Source of the DNA: Lachnoclostridium sp. UBA1308
GTDB lineage: Bacteria; Bacillota; Clostridia; Lachnospirales; Lachnospiraceae
Direction: 5' to 3'
NCBI GenBank assembly: GCA_002307215.1
Contig: DBTU01000023.1
Coordinates: forward strand, 126,777-190,776
Length of the DNA: 64,000 nucleotides
In this document: positions 52,681-62,116 of the stretch, piece after piece
Layout: every line of letters begins with the position of its first letter
Numbering within the stretch: the first letter of the stretch is position 1
Translations under genes and position numbers: made by a program
The notes under the pieces: generated by a model
What the model was told of the DNA's origin: nothing
The model's database searches: none
What the model saw: the letters and a program-made list of their open reading frames with translations, nothing else

Positions 52681-55600
52681 ATGATAAAGTATATCGTGGA
52701 AAACATGAAGATCAAAGGTCTTATTGCCTTTGTTCTCATTCTAAATATGATCTGTACTATGATGCTAATTCCGGAGGGATATATTGCAAATGCAGCCGCT
52801 AATTACGATTGGCTTTCGGTAGAAGGTGGAAGTAACGGAATTCAAGAGACGATATCTATATATGATGATACTATTGTTCAAGAAGGCAAGCATGTGGCTG
52901 CTGATGATGATGTTACCCGTTATAAAACAACAGGCTATTATATGACCCTGAAGACCTATGATAAGGATACCTATTTTACCAGCGGAGATAATGCTGACAT
53001 TAAAAAAGAATACGTTCCAATGCATATAACAAATGAAACAGTGGTTGGAAATAACAAGTATACACAATACACCATCCAAAAAACCGATTTCCTCGAAGCC
53101 TTAGTAGACGGCTTTAATCTTACGGGAGAACAACTTAAGGCTGACAAATCCCTGACGGTTTACCTAAATAACATCTTTGATACCGTCAAGGGTTCTAAGG
53201 ATACGGTCATTAAGTCCAGCATCTACGGCTATCAGGAGATGCTGGATGCGGCTTCCTGGAGCGCGACAACGCAGAAATATCTTAAGGGTTACTATAACTT
53301 TCAATATACCCTGTATCCCTGTACCTATAAAGTGAAGTATAAAATAGAGGATACGGACGGAAAGACCTTATCCGGCGCAGAAAACTTGGACGGAGTGACG
53401 TTAACAAATCCCATATCAAAAAAAGAGGTCATCTACAGTGAGAAAGTTAAATACACATTAAGTGATGCAAATAAAACCGTATCGAATGATAAGAATAAAT
53501 ATACCTATCAGAACTGGTATTATACCTACGAGGATAGTGACGGAAGCAGTAAAACCAAGACCCCAGACGGAGACATAGACTTTAAGGCACCGGATGCTGA
53601 AATAGATTCCGATCTGGTAGTCCATCTGGTTTATAAGGCATCAACACCTATAGTTTCAGTTACGCCGATACCAACGAAACCACCTACCACAGTTACGCCA
53701 ACGCCCACCATACCTGCGCCAACGCCGGAGGTAGTCCCGGAATCCGATTCTGTATCTAAATCACTTACCTCGGCTTTTACTACCGGAGAGATCCGTGCAG
53801 ATGACAGAGGTAGTGAAAAGTTCATAGCTACGGCTGGGGTACCGACAACCGAAAGCCTCTATGGTCAGGTAACAGCCAAGGAATATCTGTTGGGATATCA
53901 GCTGGTAAAAAAGGTTGGTAAGATATGTTATTCGGTTCCCGTAAAAAAAGATTACATATTAAAATGGAAAAGTGCAACACCGGGAAATGCGAAGGATATT
54001 ACAGAAACTGTTACAATAACACAGTACAAATCTGTAAATAGAGTTTATGGTTATTGGGAGATAACGAATCTTGAGTATTACAATATCAACAATGCGATTT
54101 TAGGTAACTATGCACTCCCCGAAGGGCAGTTGACACTGACACCAAACAGCTCCTATTACAATCCTCCTTCGATCTCGTATTACCACACGACCGACACAAA
54201 TTATCATATCATCCCACCGGCTGAAGTAGCTAATGGGATTACACTTGCATCGGAAACCATCACCGGAGGTACAAGTAAGCCGGCGATACCAATAGAGGAT
54301 TTTACAAATGAAGCCTTAACTAAGACCGGTAAAATACAGGCCAGAAGTGATTCCCTAGTATTTGGGGGTGTAACGGTAATGAGCAGCCAACCCTCGGAAG
54401 TGGAAGCACCAATGATTAATAAAACCGCACTAACGGACTGCAGCAGTTACACAAAGAAGAATGCTCTATACGATAATGACCAAGTAATCAAGGCGACTAA
54501 ATCAAACGGCCTTTATTCATCATCCGGAAACATAGCCTATAAGGCCATAGCAAAAATAGGATCCTCTAATCCGGACATTGCAAATTACGCAATTCTTGGA
54601 ATTAATGACATTGTAATCCATACGCCGGTGTTGTGTGATCCAATCGTAACAGTCGATAATGACAAGTACGTGCAGCTGATCAGTCCGACCAAGGACTGTG
54701 TAGAACTTGTACTTGATCCGGATTCGAACCTTAATGATTTCACCCTGAAAATATCAAATACAGGTTTTCATACCGGGATAGCCGGATATTTTACTCGTGA
54801 CTTTTCTCAGTCTTATCATGACAGTAAAGCGTCCTATATCGCCGAAGAAAACGGACTGCTCCGGAATGAAGTGAAATTTCCTTTTGATGTATTCATTGAC
54901 AAGGGAAATGATAATCAAAAGAGCAATGACGATTATGTGAAGTTCGGTACTTGGATTACTTTGGGAACATCCACGGAAAGGTTCTACGTACCTACATGGA
55001 CGAAAGAGGGAGTTTATACGGTAGATTGCAGGACGGTAGCGGTAAACGTAGGGGATCATATTCATGACACAGAAACCTATTCTAACAAAAACAGAATAAA
55101 CTATGTTGCAACCAATACGGTAAAGATTGAAGTGTCCGGACGTATCTATGGTCTTACTCTGTACGATATATCGGATTATCCCATGTGGCAGGAAGCCTTT
55201 CGGATACCTAAATCTTCCGATCTTAAGAGAAACTATGCAAATAAGTATCCGGATGGGACAGAATCCTCAACCTACAACAAAAATTATTCTTATTCTTACA
55301 CTGTGGGAACCAACGATCAGTACGGTAACGATAATGGCCGGAATGTTAAGTATACCTTTCCACTGGTGAATGGCAGTCATCCGTTTTACAAAAACCAAGG
55401 CATACTAAAAACCGGGTATATGTTCCGCTTTTCCCTGGATACGATCGGGGACATGTTCGGTGATGAGGCCAGCGTTGTGGTCAAACCGTCCTTCTATTTT
55501 GTCGACAAGAACGGCAAGAACCGCACAGCCATAGATCTGTATTACACGGAGGAAATAAACAATGTGTCAAAGAACCTGGTCAAGGTAGGAGGTAACATAG

Positions 55601-56232
55601 ATAAAACCAATATTAAGTCCTACTATACCGGAGACTTGAACCTTGGAATACCGGTGAGTGAAATGAAAGCCACCGCTACGTCGAGAAACGAGAAATATGG
55701 TAATTTCCTATGGCGGAACTCACCGATGTTTACCTTCTCAAAGATATGGCTTAATTACGCCTTCAGGACGCTTGTGGGGCAGAATTATTCGGAAAGTATC
55801 AAGAAACTGGACAGTTTTGAGGATATTCAGAAAAGCGGAGTGAAAGAAAAAGATTCCGATCAATCCATGCAACGTTGGTACGGCCAGTATTACATCCCGA
55901 ATAAGGTTCATGCAGTAAAGAAAGGCTATGATGTCATGGATTATGCCGGAAAGCACGGTGTGGACTATGATGAGGATTTCTGGCTCACGGATGGCTATAT
56001 CATAGTGAATTTTAATATTTACACCATGGAAAATGAAAATAAGCATCTAAGTTATATAAACGCAACGAATTATCAGAACAATGGTAACTGCAGCATGTGG
56101 GTTATGGAAGGAGCTCCGCTCTCTAAATCAAGCTATAAAGGTCCTAAATTTGATTTTTTTGCCGGGGATTTTTTCATCTACTATGCGAATAAAAAAATGA
56201 GTGATGATTATTCGTCGGGGGCTATCTATTAG
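52681..56232 (+). CDS. large secreted DUF5704-like protein, 1183 aa
   Basis: Signal peptide (GLIAFVLILNMICTMML, cleavage near ANAAA). Residues about 40-320 are beta-rich with a MucBP/Flg-like strand set (YKVKYKIEDTDGKTLSG). A Pro/Thr-rich linker (about 323-358, VTPIPTKPPTTVTPTPTI) follows, then an 800-residue region (YQLVKKVGKICYSVPVKK; GNDNGRNVKYTFPL) that I associate with DUF5704 proteins of Lachnospiraceae; this assignment is from memory and needs a profile search. It has no wall-sorting motif or C-terminal helix. GAGGAG before ATG 52681. It may be a secreted substrate or filament-associated protein. Confidence 0.6.
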   Translation: MIKYIVENMKIKGLIAFVLILNMICTMMLIPEGYIANAAANYDWLSVEGGSNGIQETISIYDDTIVQEGKHVAADDDVTRYKTTGYYMTLKTYDKDTYFTSGDNADIKKEYVPMHITNETVVGNNKYTQYTIQKTDFLEALVDGFNLTGEQLKADKSLTVYLNNIFDTVKGSKDTVIKSSIYGYQEMLDAASWSATTQKYLKGYYNFQYTLYPCTYKVKYKIEDTDGKTLSGAENLDGVTLTNPISKKEVIYSEKVKYTLSDANKTVSNDKNKYTYQNWYYTYEDSDGSSKTKTPDGDIDFKAPDAEIDSDLVVHLVYKASTPIVSVTPIPTKPPTTVTPTPTIPAPTPEVVPESDSVSKSLTSAFTTGEIRADDRGSEKFIATAGVPTTESLYGQVTAKEYLLGYQLVKKVGKICYSVPVKKDYILKWKSATPGNAKDITETVTITQYKSVNRVYGYWEITNLEYYNINNAILGNYALPEGQLTLTPNSSYYNPPSISYYHTTDTNYHIIPPAEVANGITLASETITGGTSKPAIPIEDFTNEALTKTGKIQARSDSLVFGGVTVMSSQPSEVEAPMINKTALTDCSSYTKKNALYDNDQVIKATKSNGLYSSSGNIAYKAIAKIGSSNPDIANYAILGINDIVIHTPVLCDPIVTVDNDKYVQLISPTKDCVELVLDPDSNLNDFTLKISNTGFHTGIAGYFTRDFSQSYHDSKASYIAEENGLLRNEVKFPFDVFIDKGNDNQKSNDDYVKFGTWITLGTSTERFYVPTWTKEGVYTVDCRTVAVNVGDHIHDTETYSNKNRINYVATNTVKIEVSGRIYGLTLYDISDYPMWQEAFRIPKSSDLKRNYANKYPDGTESSTYNKNYSYSYTVGTNDQYGNDNGRNVKYTFPLVNGSHPFYKNQGILKTGYMFRFSLDTIGDMFGDEASVVVKPSFYFVDKNGKNRTAIDLYYTEEINNVSKNLVKVGGNIDKTNIKSYYTGDLNLGIPVSEMKATATSRNEKYGNFLWRNSPMFTFSKIWLNYAFRTLVGQNYSESIKKLDSFEDIQKSGVKEKDSDQSMQRWYGQYYIPNKVHAVKKGYDVMDYAGKHGVDYDEDFWLTDGYIIVNFNIYTMENENKHLSYINATNYQNNGNCSMWVMEGAPLSKSSYKGPKFDFFAGDFFIYYANKKMSDDYSSGAIY

Positions 56233-56363
56233 TTATGATTATAAGTCAATCCCTTGAAAGGAGTAATTAATATAAGTCTGTTTGACCGTTTTATTTCACG
56301 AAGTATTTCAAAAAAGCTCTCCTGTGGATTTATCGGCGTACCGAATAGTTGTCATAAATATAC
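56233..56363 (+). other. possible small gene stump without a start codon
   Basis: AAAGGAG is followed eight bases later by ATA (not ATG) and a frame SLFDRFISRSISKKLSCG that stays open into the terminator of the opposite gene. It may be a decayed gene. Confidence 0.25.
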
Positions 56364-56410
56364 TAAAAAAGGATGCCGGCTTTGTTTAACAATAAACGTA
56401 AGGGCATCCT
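56364..56410 (-). terminator. intrinsic terminator of the CNNM/HlyC gene
   Basis: On the minus strand AGGATGCC pairs with GGCATCCT and is followed by TTTTTTAG. Confidence 0.75.
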
Positions 56411-56429
56411 ATCATTGCTTGTATTAACT

Positions 56430-57713
56430 TTATTCTTCCTTGTCTTCCTCTTTCTTATCATCTTTCTTCAGCAAGATATGAACCTTATCGACCCTGTTCT
56501 TATCAACAGAAGCTACGGTAAATACGACATTGTCATCTTCGACGGTCTCGCCTTCATCGGGAAGGTGATCCAGTAGGTAGATAATATGACCTGCAATAGA
56601 GTCGTAATCATCAGATTCAAGCTTAAGTCCGAGAACTTCGTTAATCTCATCAAGTTTGGTATAACCGTCCACAATAAATTCATTTTCTGCAAGGGACTTG
56701 ATACTGTCTTCTTCATCATCATCATATTCATCACGGATTTCTCCGACGATTTCCTCCAATAAGTCCTCTATGGTAATCAGACCCACGGTTGAACCATATT
56801 CATCAAGTACGATGGCAAGCGAAATGGAATTCCTTCGCATCTCGATTAACAGTTCTGAGGTTTTCTTGTATTCATAAGTAAAGTATGGATCTCTCATGAT
56901 ATCCAGAATATTGAAGTCTTCTTTCTCTCCATGATAGAAGAAAACGTCCTTGAGGTTGACGATGCCAAGAACATTATCACGGGTTTCGGAATACACTGGC
57001 ATACGAGTATATTTGTCTTCGGAGAAGGCCTCCATCAGCTCATCATAAGTGAATTCTACGTTGGCAAAAGCCATATCGGTACGGGGTACCATGACATCTT
57101 TGGCAAGGGAATCACCAAAATCCACCACATTGGTTATCATCCGACGTTCTTCGCTTTCGATAACCCCTTCTTCATGGCTGTAATCCAAGATAGTTCGAAG
57201 CTCATCCTCTGTAATTGCTGCTGTTTTCTTCTTAGTGTCGATTCCGACAAGCTTTAATAAAGCGCTACAGATGAAGTTTAATAAGTAAACGATTGGTGAC
57301 AACATATAGGTTATGAAATAAATCGGTCCGGCAACAGTAAGAGCAACCTTCTCTGTATAAATCAATGATATCGTACGAGGAATGATTGATCCAAAGATAA
57401 GAAATAAAATGATAAGTACACCGATAGTTAGTGCTACCCCTAGTTTTCCAAAATGATCGTTTGCCATGATGGCGACCAGAGCAAAAGCTGATAGCTTTGC
57501 TACGTTTTTGCCAATGGAAATGGCATTAAGTATTTTACGGGGTTCTTCAATAAGTTTTCCTGTGGTTTTGGCTCCTCTTACATCATCATCTGCAAGTGCT
57601 CTGATCCTAAGCTTATTCACTCCGTTAAGGGCTACTTCGGAAGCGGTTAAGAAGGACGACAGAAGCAATAAACTAAATAATATAAGTGGCAGCGCCACGT
57701 CACTGAGATCCAA
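56430..57713 (-). CDS. CNNM/HlyC/CorC-family membrane protein, 427 aa
   Basis: N-terminal DUF21 membrane domain with three to four helices (LILFSLLLLSSFLTASEVAL, GVLIILFLIFGSIIPRT). A paired CBS domain follows (VMVPRTDMAFANVEF, TRMPVYSETRDNVLGIVNLKD; LAIVLDEYGSTVGLITIEDLLEEIVG), then a CorC_HlyC C-terminal domain. These proteins export or sense divalent cations, probably Mg or Co. Despite the old name hemolysin, there is no toxin evidence. The acidic C-terminus (KKDDKKEEDKEE) is typical. Start is TTG 57713 with AGGAG upstream on the minus strand, and its promoter is visible. Confidence 0.9.
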   Translation of the reverse strand: MDLSDVALPLILFSLLLLSSFLTASEVALNGVNKLRIRALADDDVRGAKTTGKLIEEPRKILNAISIGKNVAKLSAFALVAIMANDHFGKLGVALTIGVLIILFLIFGSIIPRTISLIYTEKVALTVAGPIYFITYMLSPIVYLLNFICSALLKLVGIDTKKKTAAITEDELRTILDYSHEEGVIESEERRMITNVVDFGDSLAKDVMVPRTDMAFANVEFTYDELMEAFSEDKYTRMPVYSETRDNVLGIVNLKDVFFYHGEKEDFNILDIMRDPYFTYEYKKTSELLIEMRRNSISLAIVLDEYGSTVGLITIEDLLEEIVGEIRDEYDDDEEDSIKSLAENEFIVDGYTKLDEINEVLGLKLESDDYDSIAGHIIYLLDHLPDEGETVEDDNVVFTVASVDKNRVDKVHILLKKDDKKEEDKEE

Positions 57714-57749
57714 TTGGTCATCTCCTAATCTTTAATATGTCACACAATT

Positions 57750-57778
57750 GTTATATTTTTAAAATAGCGTACGTACAA
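57750..57778 (-). promoter_or_regulatory. promoter of the CNNM/HlyC gene
   Basis: On the minus strand TTGTAC (57778-57773), 17-bp spacer, TATAAC (57755-57750), leaving a leader of about 30 nt. Confidence 0.65.
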
Positions 57779-58050
57779 AAACATGCGAGCAAATATGCTT
57801 TCAATAATTCACATTACGTATATGTATTTTACAATTCACAATACTACCGTAATACAGGCATAATGTCAAGTTTTCCACGTCATTTTCATGATATTTACCA
57901 AAATTATGCTCCAAAAAAAAATACTAGGGTAAATTATATGATTCCTATTGAGTAATTCAGTGAAATGGTGTATCATTCTGCCCATAGCATAATGATTACG
58001 GTATGACTGGAAGATGGATTGTTTTCGTGATTCTCCAAGGAGGAAATGGA
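57779..58050. other. divergent AT-rich spacer
   Basis: Nothing recognised except a weak TATA-like tract; the plus-strand ORF at 57737-57955 has no ribosome binding site. Confidence 0.4.
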
Positions 58051-58659
58051 TTGAGAAAGAAGTCTCATATTTCACTTGCAAAGTTTTTACTGGACAACAT
58101 GCAAGTACAGGATTTGACTGAACATAAGAAGGCGTTTTACATAGGAAGCGTTCTGCCTGATTTAAGGCTATCATTTTTAACAAAGCGACATACGTTTGAT
58201 AATACGTTTGAGATACTAATCGAGGAAATCAAGAGAGTCACCATTGATTTTGATATGAATAAGGGAATTAACGGTTATTATGCAAGACATCTCGGAGTGA
58301 TTACCCATTATCTATCCGATTATTGTACTTACCCGCATAATGATATATTTAGCGGTAGCATATCGCAACACGTGTATTATGAGAAAGCACTTAAAAATTC
58401 CCTGAAGGATTATGTGAGTGATGATGGGAACCAGAGAGAACGCAGTACAAGTCAACTGCTCTGTAGTGTTGATGAGATAATTCGTGTTATCGCACAGACC
58501 CATAAGGAATATCTAAGGGCACGAAAGAATGTGCATAAGGATATTCAGTATATCATTGATCTTTGCTATAAAGTTGTAGACCTGATTCTGTCCTTCTTTG
58601 AGATAGCAATAGCAGGATTGCAGCATAAAGTGAAAGCTTGCACGGTATATCAAGCATAA
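58051..58659 (+). CDS. zinc-dependent phospholipase C-like protein, 202 aa
   Basis: It has spaced His/Asp residues of the zinc-dependent phospholipase C/S1-P1 fold: HISLAKFLLDN, GSVLPD, HTFDNTF, and HLGVITHYLSDYCTYPHN (the H-x(3)-D metal motif), then HKEYL. It has no signal peptide, unlike secreted toxins, so it belongs with the intracellular clostridial members of unknown role. Start is TTG 58051 with AAGGAGG upstream; the frame is open further but without a ribosome site. A strong terminator follows. Confidence 0.8.
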   Translation: MRKKSHISLAKFLLDNMQVQDLTEHKKAFYIGSVLPDLRLSFLTKRHTFDNTFEILIEEIKRVTIDFDMNKGINGYYARHLGVITHYLSDYCTYPHNDIFSGSISQHVYYEKALKNSLKDYVSDDGNQRERSTSQLLCSVDEIIRVIAQTHKEYLRARKNVHKDIQYIIDLCYKVVDLILSFFEIAIAGLQHKVKACTVYQA

Positions 58660-58670
58660 AAGCGTCATAG

Positions 58671-58699
58671 AAAAACCTGCAGGAGTTCTGCAGGTTTTT
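58671..58699 (+). terminator. intrinsic terminator after the phospholipase C-like gene
   Basis: AAAAACCTGCAG / CTGCAGGTTTTT with a 5-nt loop. Confidence 0.9.
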
Positions 58700-58818
58700 C
58701 TGCTACTTGAATAAACTATTTACCATTTTTGCATATAATATTATTGTGTTCCAAATAGAGATAGAGTTAAGAAGGACGACTATCAGGAGCGCGGCAGTTA
58801 GATGAACGGAGCCTAACT

Positions 58819-59493
58819 ATGATAAAAGCAGCTATTTATATAAAGGATATTGATTATGAGACATTACTTAATTTAATGATGCCACAAATTGAAAAAGGAC
58901 TGACTAATAAGAAAAATCCGATATTGGAGGTCTTCTCCAAAGTAATCAGTAAGAATGGGAAGCCCACAAAATTCTCGACCCTTATGATGGGGTTGATTCC
59001 AAAGAAAGATGAGATGGTGACTTGTCTCATTCCGCATTTTGACAAAGTCTTGATTGAGTATTTGAATAATCAGTTAGCTCAAAATAGGATTACAGCGAGG
59101 GTTACTGACTTGAAGACGGATCGTATCATGAGAAGGAATGAAGCCATGATGAGAATTTTGCTTGAGCTTGATTCAATTGACTATATGACGATATTAGATA
59201 ACCTGTTACCCACGATGATTGATAGTCTGTCAAGGGAAGAGGATAAGGCCGGTCATATCGGTAATCTTTTATTTAGCCGAAAGGAGCTTTCGGTTAACAT
59301 GGTGAAAGCGGCAGTGGATGTGATTCCACTACAGCAAAGAGATGTTATTACAGTAGCGGTTTTGACAGAGTATAGAGTTGAGTTGAGAGCTTTTCTGAAT
59401 GATCTTATTTTAAAAAATAATATAAGGACAAAAATCATTCGAGTTAAATTTGAAAGTGCTCCGAACATTATTATAGGTAAAAGAACGAATTGA
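58819..59493 (+). CDS. internally duplicated unknown cytoplasmic protein, 224 aa
   Basis: Two halves resemble each other: KDIDYETLLNLMMPQIEKGL (about residues 9-28) against DSIDYMTILDNLLPTMIDSL (about 117-136), and AQNRITARVTDLK against LKNNIRTKIIRVK near the ends of the halves. There is no signal peptide or membrane segment and no recognised motif. The ribosome binding site is weak (ACGGAG then 8 nt). It stands alone between two terminators. Confidence 0.6.
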   Translation: MIKAAIYIKDIDYETLLNLMMPQIEKGLTNKKNPILEVFSKVISKNGKPTKFSTLMMGLIPKKDEMVTCLIPHFDKVLIEYLNNQLAQNRITARVTDLKTDRIMRRNEAMMRILLELDSIDYMTILDNLLPTMIDSLSREEDKAGHIGNLLFSRKELSVNMVKAAVDVIPLQQRDVITVAVLTEYRVELRAFLNDLILKNNIRTKIIRVKFESAPNIIIGKRTN

Positions 59494-59508
59494 TTCAACA
59501 AAATGAAG

Positions 59509-59550
59509 AACGTGAATTTCTTTGCATTGCAGAGGGATTCATGTTTTTTT
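59509..59550 (+). terminator. terminator after the duplicated protein gene
   Basis: AACGTGAAT pairs with ATTCATGTT, followed by seven T. Confidence 0.65.
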
Positions 59551-59730
59551 ATGTGTAATGATATCTGCAGCTTACTGATTAAGGAGCCATCTTTTCAAAC
59601 GCAGCTTTCCAATAGAGGCAACCTCTATGAGTCTCTTAGACGCTTCATATCCTCTCGGGAATGCTTCGGTAAATCCTGAACCGTTTTGATTTCCGGATTG
59701 GAATAAAAAAGAAAAAAATTTAAAAAGGTA

Positions 59731-59759
59731 TTGACATATAAATAATACCATTGTATCAT
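59731..59759 (+). promoter_or_regulatory. promoter of the decayed GntR / ABC operon
   Basis: TTGACA (59731-59736), 17-bp spacer, TATCAT (59754-59759). Confidence 0.75.
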
Positions 59760-59760
59760 T

Positions 59761-59778
59761 GTATTAACAACTTAATAC
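59761..59778. promoter_or_regulatory. GntR/YtrA-type operator
   Basis: GTATTA-ACAACT-TAATAC is a perfect 6+6 palindrome right after the -10 box, around the expected start of transcription. Position and sequence fit repressor operators of the YtrA subgroup of GntR regulators, which control ABC transporter operons. Confidence 0.55.
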
Positions 59779-59810
59779 AGTAATACAATAACAAGAAAGG
59801 AGACAATATT

Positions 59811-59961
59811 ATGAAAGGGATATTGATTCAGAATTGCCTGTATATATCCAACTACTCGAGCAGATACAATAAGAATAATTTCAGATCTATGTGATTTCTT
59901 AGATCAATGTAGTAAACTGGAGGAAGATGATAGAAGAGGGAAATGCCCATTTGGTTTCTAA
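59811..59961 (+). pseudogene. remnant of a GntR/YtrA-type repressor gene
   Basis: AAAGGAG precedes ATG 59811. Two bases out of frame from that ATG (from 59819) lies DIDSELPVYIQLLEQIQ, the usual N-terminus of short GntR regulators, ended by TAA 59870. A third frame then gives RIISDLCDFLDQCSKLEEDD to TAA 59959. The HTH and most of the gene (normally about 120 codons) are gone. The adjacent operator and ABC genes match the YtrA arrangement. Confidence 0.6.
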
Positions 59962-60152
59962 GAAATGTAATAATGCTATCATATCGGAGTAAAGTCATTT
60001 TATCTAAGTATTTACAATATTACACTTTATGAAACAAGTAGTAAATATTAGGATTAATTTATGTTTTCTTAATGATTTTCTAATTTGAGTGTGCTACAAT
60101 AAGCTTTAGTTTTATGAAAACACAGTATTTTACAAAACAGGAGGATATTTAC
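59962..60152. other. spacer before the ABC ATPase gene
   Basis: AT-rich leader without a gene. A TACAAT near 60096 may be a second -10 box, but no acceptable -35 accompanies it. Confidence 0.35.
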
Positions 60153-61070
60153 ATGGAATATGTACTGCAAACGAATGACCTTACAAAGGTGTTTGGTAAG
60201 AAAGCTGCTGTTAACGGTATCAGTCTGAATGTGCGACAGGGTGATATCTATGGTTTCATCGGCAGAAACGGTGCCGGTAAAACAACGTTAATTCGTATGG
60301 TTTCAGGACTTGCCCACCCGACAAAAGGGTCAATCCGTCTTTTTGAAAGCGCTGACTTGGATATACAGAGACGAAAGACCGGAACTATGATTGAAAATCC
60401 AGCGGTATTTCCCCATATGACAGCAAGACAAAATCTTGTTTATTATTGTAAGTTACTTGGTCTTGATTCCAAGAGTAAAGCAGATGAAATGCTGATACTC
60501 ATCGGACTGAATGAGACAGGTAAGAAAAAGGCTAAGAATTTTTCTCTTGGTATGAAGCAACGTCTTGCAATTGGAATTTCACTGCTAGGCGATCCGGAAT
60601 TTCTTATGTTAGATGAACCAATCAATGGTCTTGATCCGACAGGTATCAAGGAAATCAGAGAATTGATTTTGCATCTGAATCAGGAGAGAAAGATAACGAT
60701 TTTGATATCAAGTCATATTCTCGGCGAACTTGCCAGAATAGCAAACCGTTATGGCGTTATCAATAATGGTGTGATCGTAGCTGAATTCACTAATGAAGAG
60801 CTTGAAAAACGCAGCTCCGGTGAATTGGAGATTAAGGTAGATAATGCGGTTTTGGCAAAGACTGTAATTTCGGGTATTATAAATGAGGCAAATGTGTATA
60901 CCCTTGACTATAACACAATCCGGGTTACCAAAGATATTGATAAGGCAGGAATCATTAATACAGAGCTTGCCAAGAACGGCATCATCATAAATTCCAGCTC
61001 GGTTGTCGGTCAGGACTTAGAGTCCTATTTCATGGAATTGATGGATGCTACAGATAAAACATATAATTAG
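60153..61070 (+). CDS. ABC transporter ATP-binding protein (bacitracin/BcrA type), 305 aa
   Basis: Walker A GRNGAGKTT (about residues 37-45), a signature altered to FSLGMKQRL, Walker B FLMLDEPINGLDP, and H-loop SSHIL. This matches BcrA/YtrB-like ATPases that drive peptide antibiotic resistance or lantibiotic immunity exporters; the S-L-G-M-K-Q-R-L form of the signature is usual there. The C-terminal 80 residues form an accessory domain. AGGAGG before ATG 60153 is the right start; the frame opening at 60114 lacks a site. The permease follows after 23 nt. Confidence 0.88.
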   Translation: MEYVLQTNDLTKVFGKKAAVNGISLNVRQGDIYGFIGRNGAGKTTLIRMVSGLAHPTKGSIRLFESADLDIQRRKTGTMIENPAVFPHMTARQNLVYYCKLLGLDSKSKADEMLILIGLNETGKKKAKNFSLGMKQRLAIGISLLGDPEFLMLDEPINGLDPTGIKEIRELILHLNQERKITILISSHILGELARIANRYGVINNGVIVAEFTNEELEKRSSGELEIKVDNAVLAKTVISGIINEANVYTLDYNTIRVTKDIDKAGIINTELAKNGIIINSSSVVGQDLESYFMELMDATDKTYN

Positions 61071-61093
61071 ACAATGAATAACGGAGGAATATT

Positions 61094-61879
61094 ATGTTAA
61101 ATTTATTACGTTCGGATTTTTACCGATTGGTCAGAAGTAAGTCGTTCTATATATGTGCGATTGTAGCAATAGCACTGAATTCATTAAATCTACTCATTAT
61201 GTATTGGGCGTCCAAGGTAAATACAGATCAGAAGGATCTTTATGCATCGCTGTTACCGAAGGATGGTATTGATTTTGCATTAAAATCAATGTCCGATTCT
61301 AATGCTATGACAATTATTTCTGTCTTTGTATCGATTTTTGTTGTAGCTGAATTCTCTCATGGAACTATGAAAAACGTGGTATCAAAGGGCTTTTCGAAGA
61401 TACCGATTTATTTCTCAAAGTTAATTACAATGCTTGTTGCGGGTTATCTTATAATTTTGGGTACCATTATTGGAGCAGCGGTGTCAGCTACCATAATCAC
61501 GGGCAAATTCGGAACCTTTACCGGAGATTATTTTGTTCAGATTCTTAAAACAACCGGGATGGAATTATTACTATTTTTAGCTTTCACAGCTTTATTGTTA
61601 CTTGTTGCTACACTGGTAAGAAATCTTGGTGGAGTAATCGCAATCAACTTTATTGGACTTATGACAGTATTACCGTTATTGTTTCTCGCTCTGCAGTATT
61701 TGATAAAGGGAAAAATAAAAATCACTACTTATGACCTGTTTTATAACATATCCTATTTTACCGGCAACCTTGCAGCGACAGGAACTGATTATTTAAGAGG
61801 AGTACTTGTAGGATTGGCATTTTTAATCATTGCAACTGCACTCGGTATTTTTGCTTTTATTAAAAGTGATATTAAATAA
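61094..61879 (+). CDS. ABC-2-type permease, 261 aa
   Basis: Six hydrophobic helices (for example FYICAIVAIALNSLNLLIM, TIISVFVSIFVVAEF, LIILGTIIGAAVSATII, LLLFLAFTALLLLVATLV). The ABC-2 motif region EFSHGTMKNVVSKGFSK follows helix two, typical of BcrB/YtrC-like partners. It forms an exporter with the ATPase 23 nt upstream. GGAGG precedes ATG 61094. The pair may now be constitutive because the local repressor gene is broken. Confidence 0.85.
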   Translation: MLNLLRSDFYRLVRSKSFYICAIVAIALNSLNLLIMYWASKVNTDQKDLYASLLPKDGIDFALKSMSDSNAMTIISVFVSIFVVAEFSHGTMKNVVSKGFSKIPIYFSKLITMLVAGYLIILGTIIGAAVSATIITGKFGTFTGDYFVQILKTTGMELLLFLAFTALLLLVATLVRNLGGVIAINFIGLMTVLPLLFLALQYLIKGKIKITTYDLFYNISYFTGNLAATGTDYLRGVLVGLAFLIIATALGIFAFIKSDIK

Positions 61880-61996
61880 GACATGAAGTAATATAGGAAA
61901 TAGTACTTGAAATAATACATGAAGTAATACTTAAAGTATTTCATGAAGTACGAATGAATAAGGGATAATGTTATTTTCCTTCACCATCGCATGAAT
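61880..61996 (+). repeat. short degenerate direct repeats
   Basis: ATGAAGTAAT and close variants (CATGAAGTAATAC, TTCATGAAGTACGA) occur about four times in 60 bp, with an AATACTTAAAGTATT hairpin inside. Probably simple-sequence decay; no gene. Confidence 0.4.
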
Positions 61997-62068
61997 ACGG
62001 CTGTATCAGTTCTCCTTTGGCTACCGAAATGTTAAGGTAGTCCGATAGGAAGTGATACAGCCGTTTTA
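61997..62068 (+). terminator. long-stem terminator of the ABC pair
   Basis: ACGGCTGTATCA (61997-62008) pairs perfectly with TGATACAGCCGT (62053-62064), followed by TTTTATTTA. The 44-nt loop can form further stems (GCTACC/GGTAGT, TTCTCC/GGAAG). Confidence 0.75.
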
Positions 62069-62116
62069 TTTAAGAATAATCATGCAGTATTACTGCTGTA
62101 CCTTGCCTGCATGTTA

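Noticed and set aside
51119..56292. Shared TGTTTGACCGTTT at 51120 and 56278 as a cis-regulatory element
   Set aside because: Only 13 bp, in two unlike contexts; could be chance.
56430..57713. Haemolysin toxin
   Set aside because: The DUF21-CBS-CorC_HlyC order marks a membrane transporter/sensor; the hemolysin name is historical.
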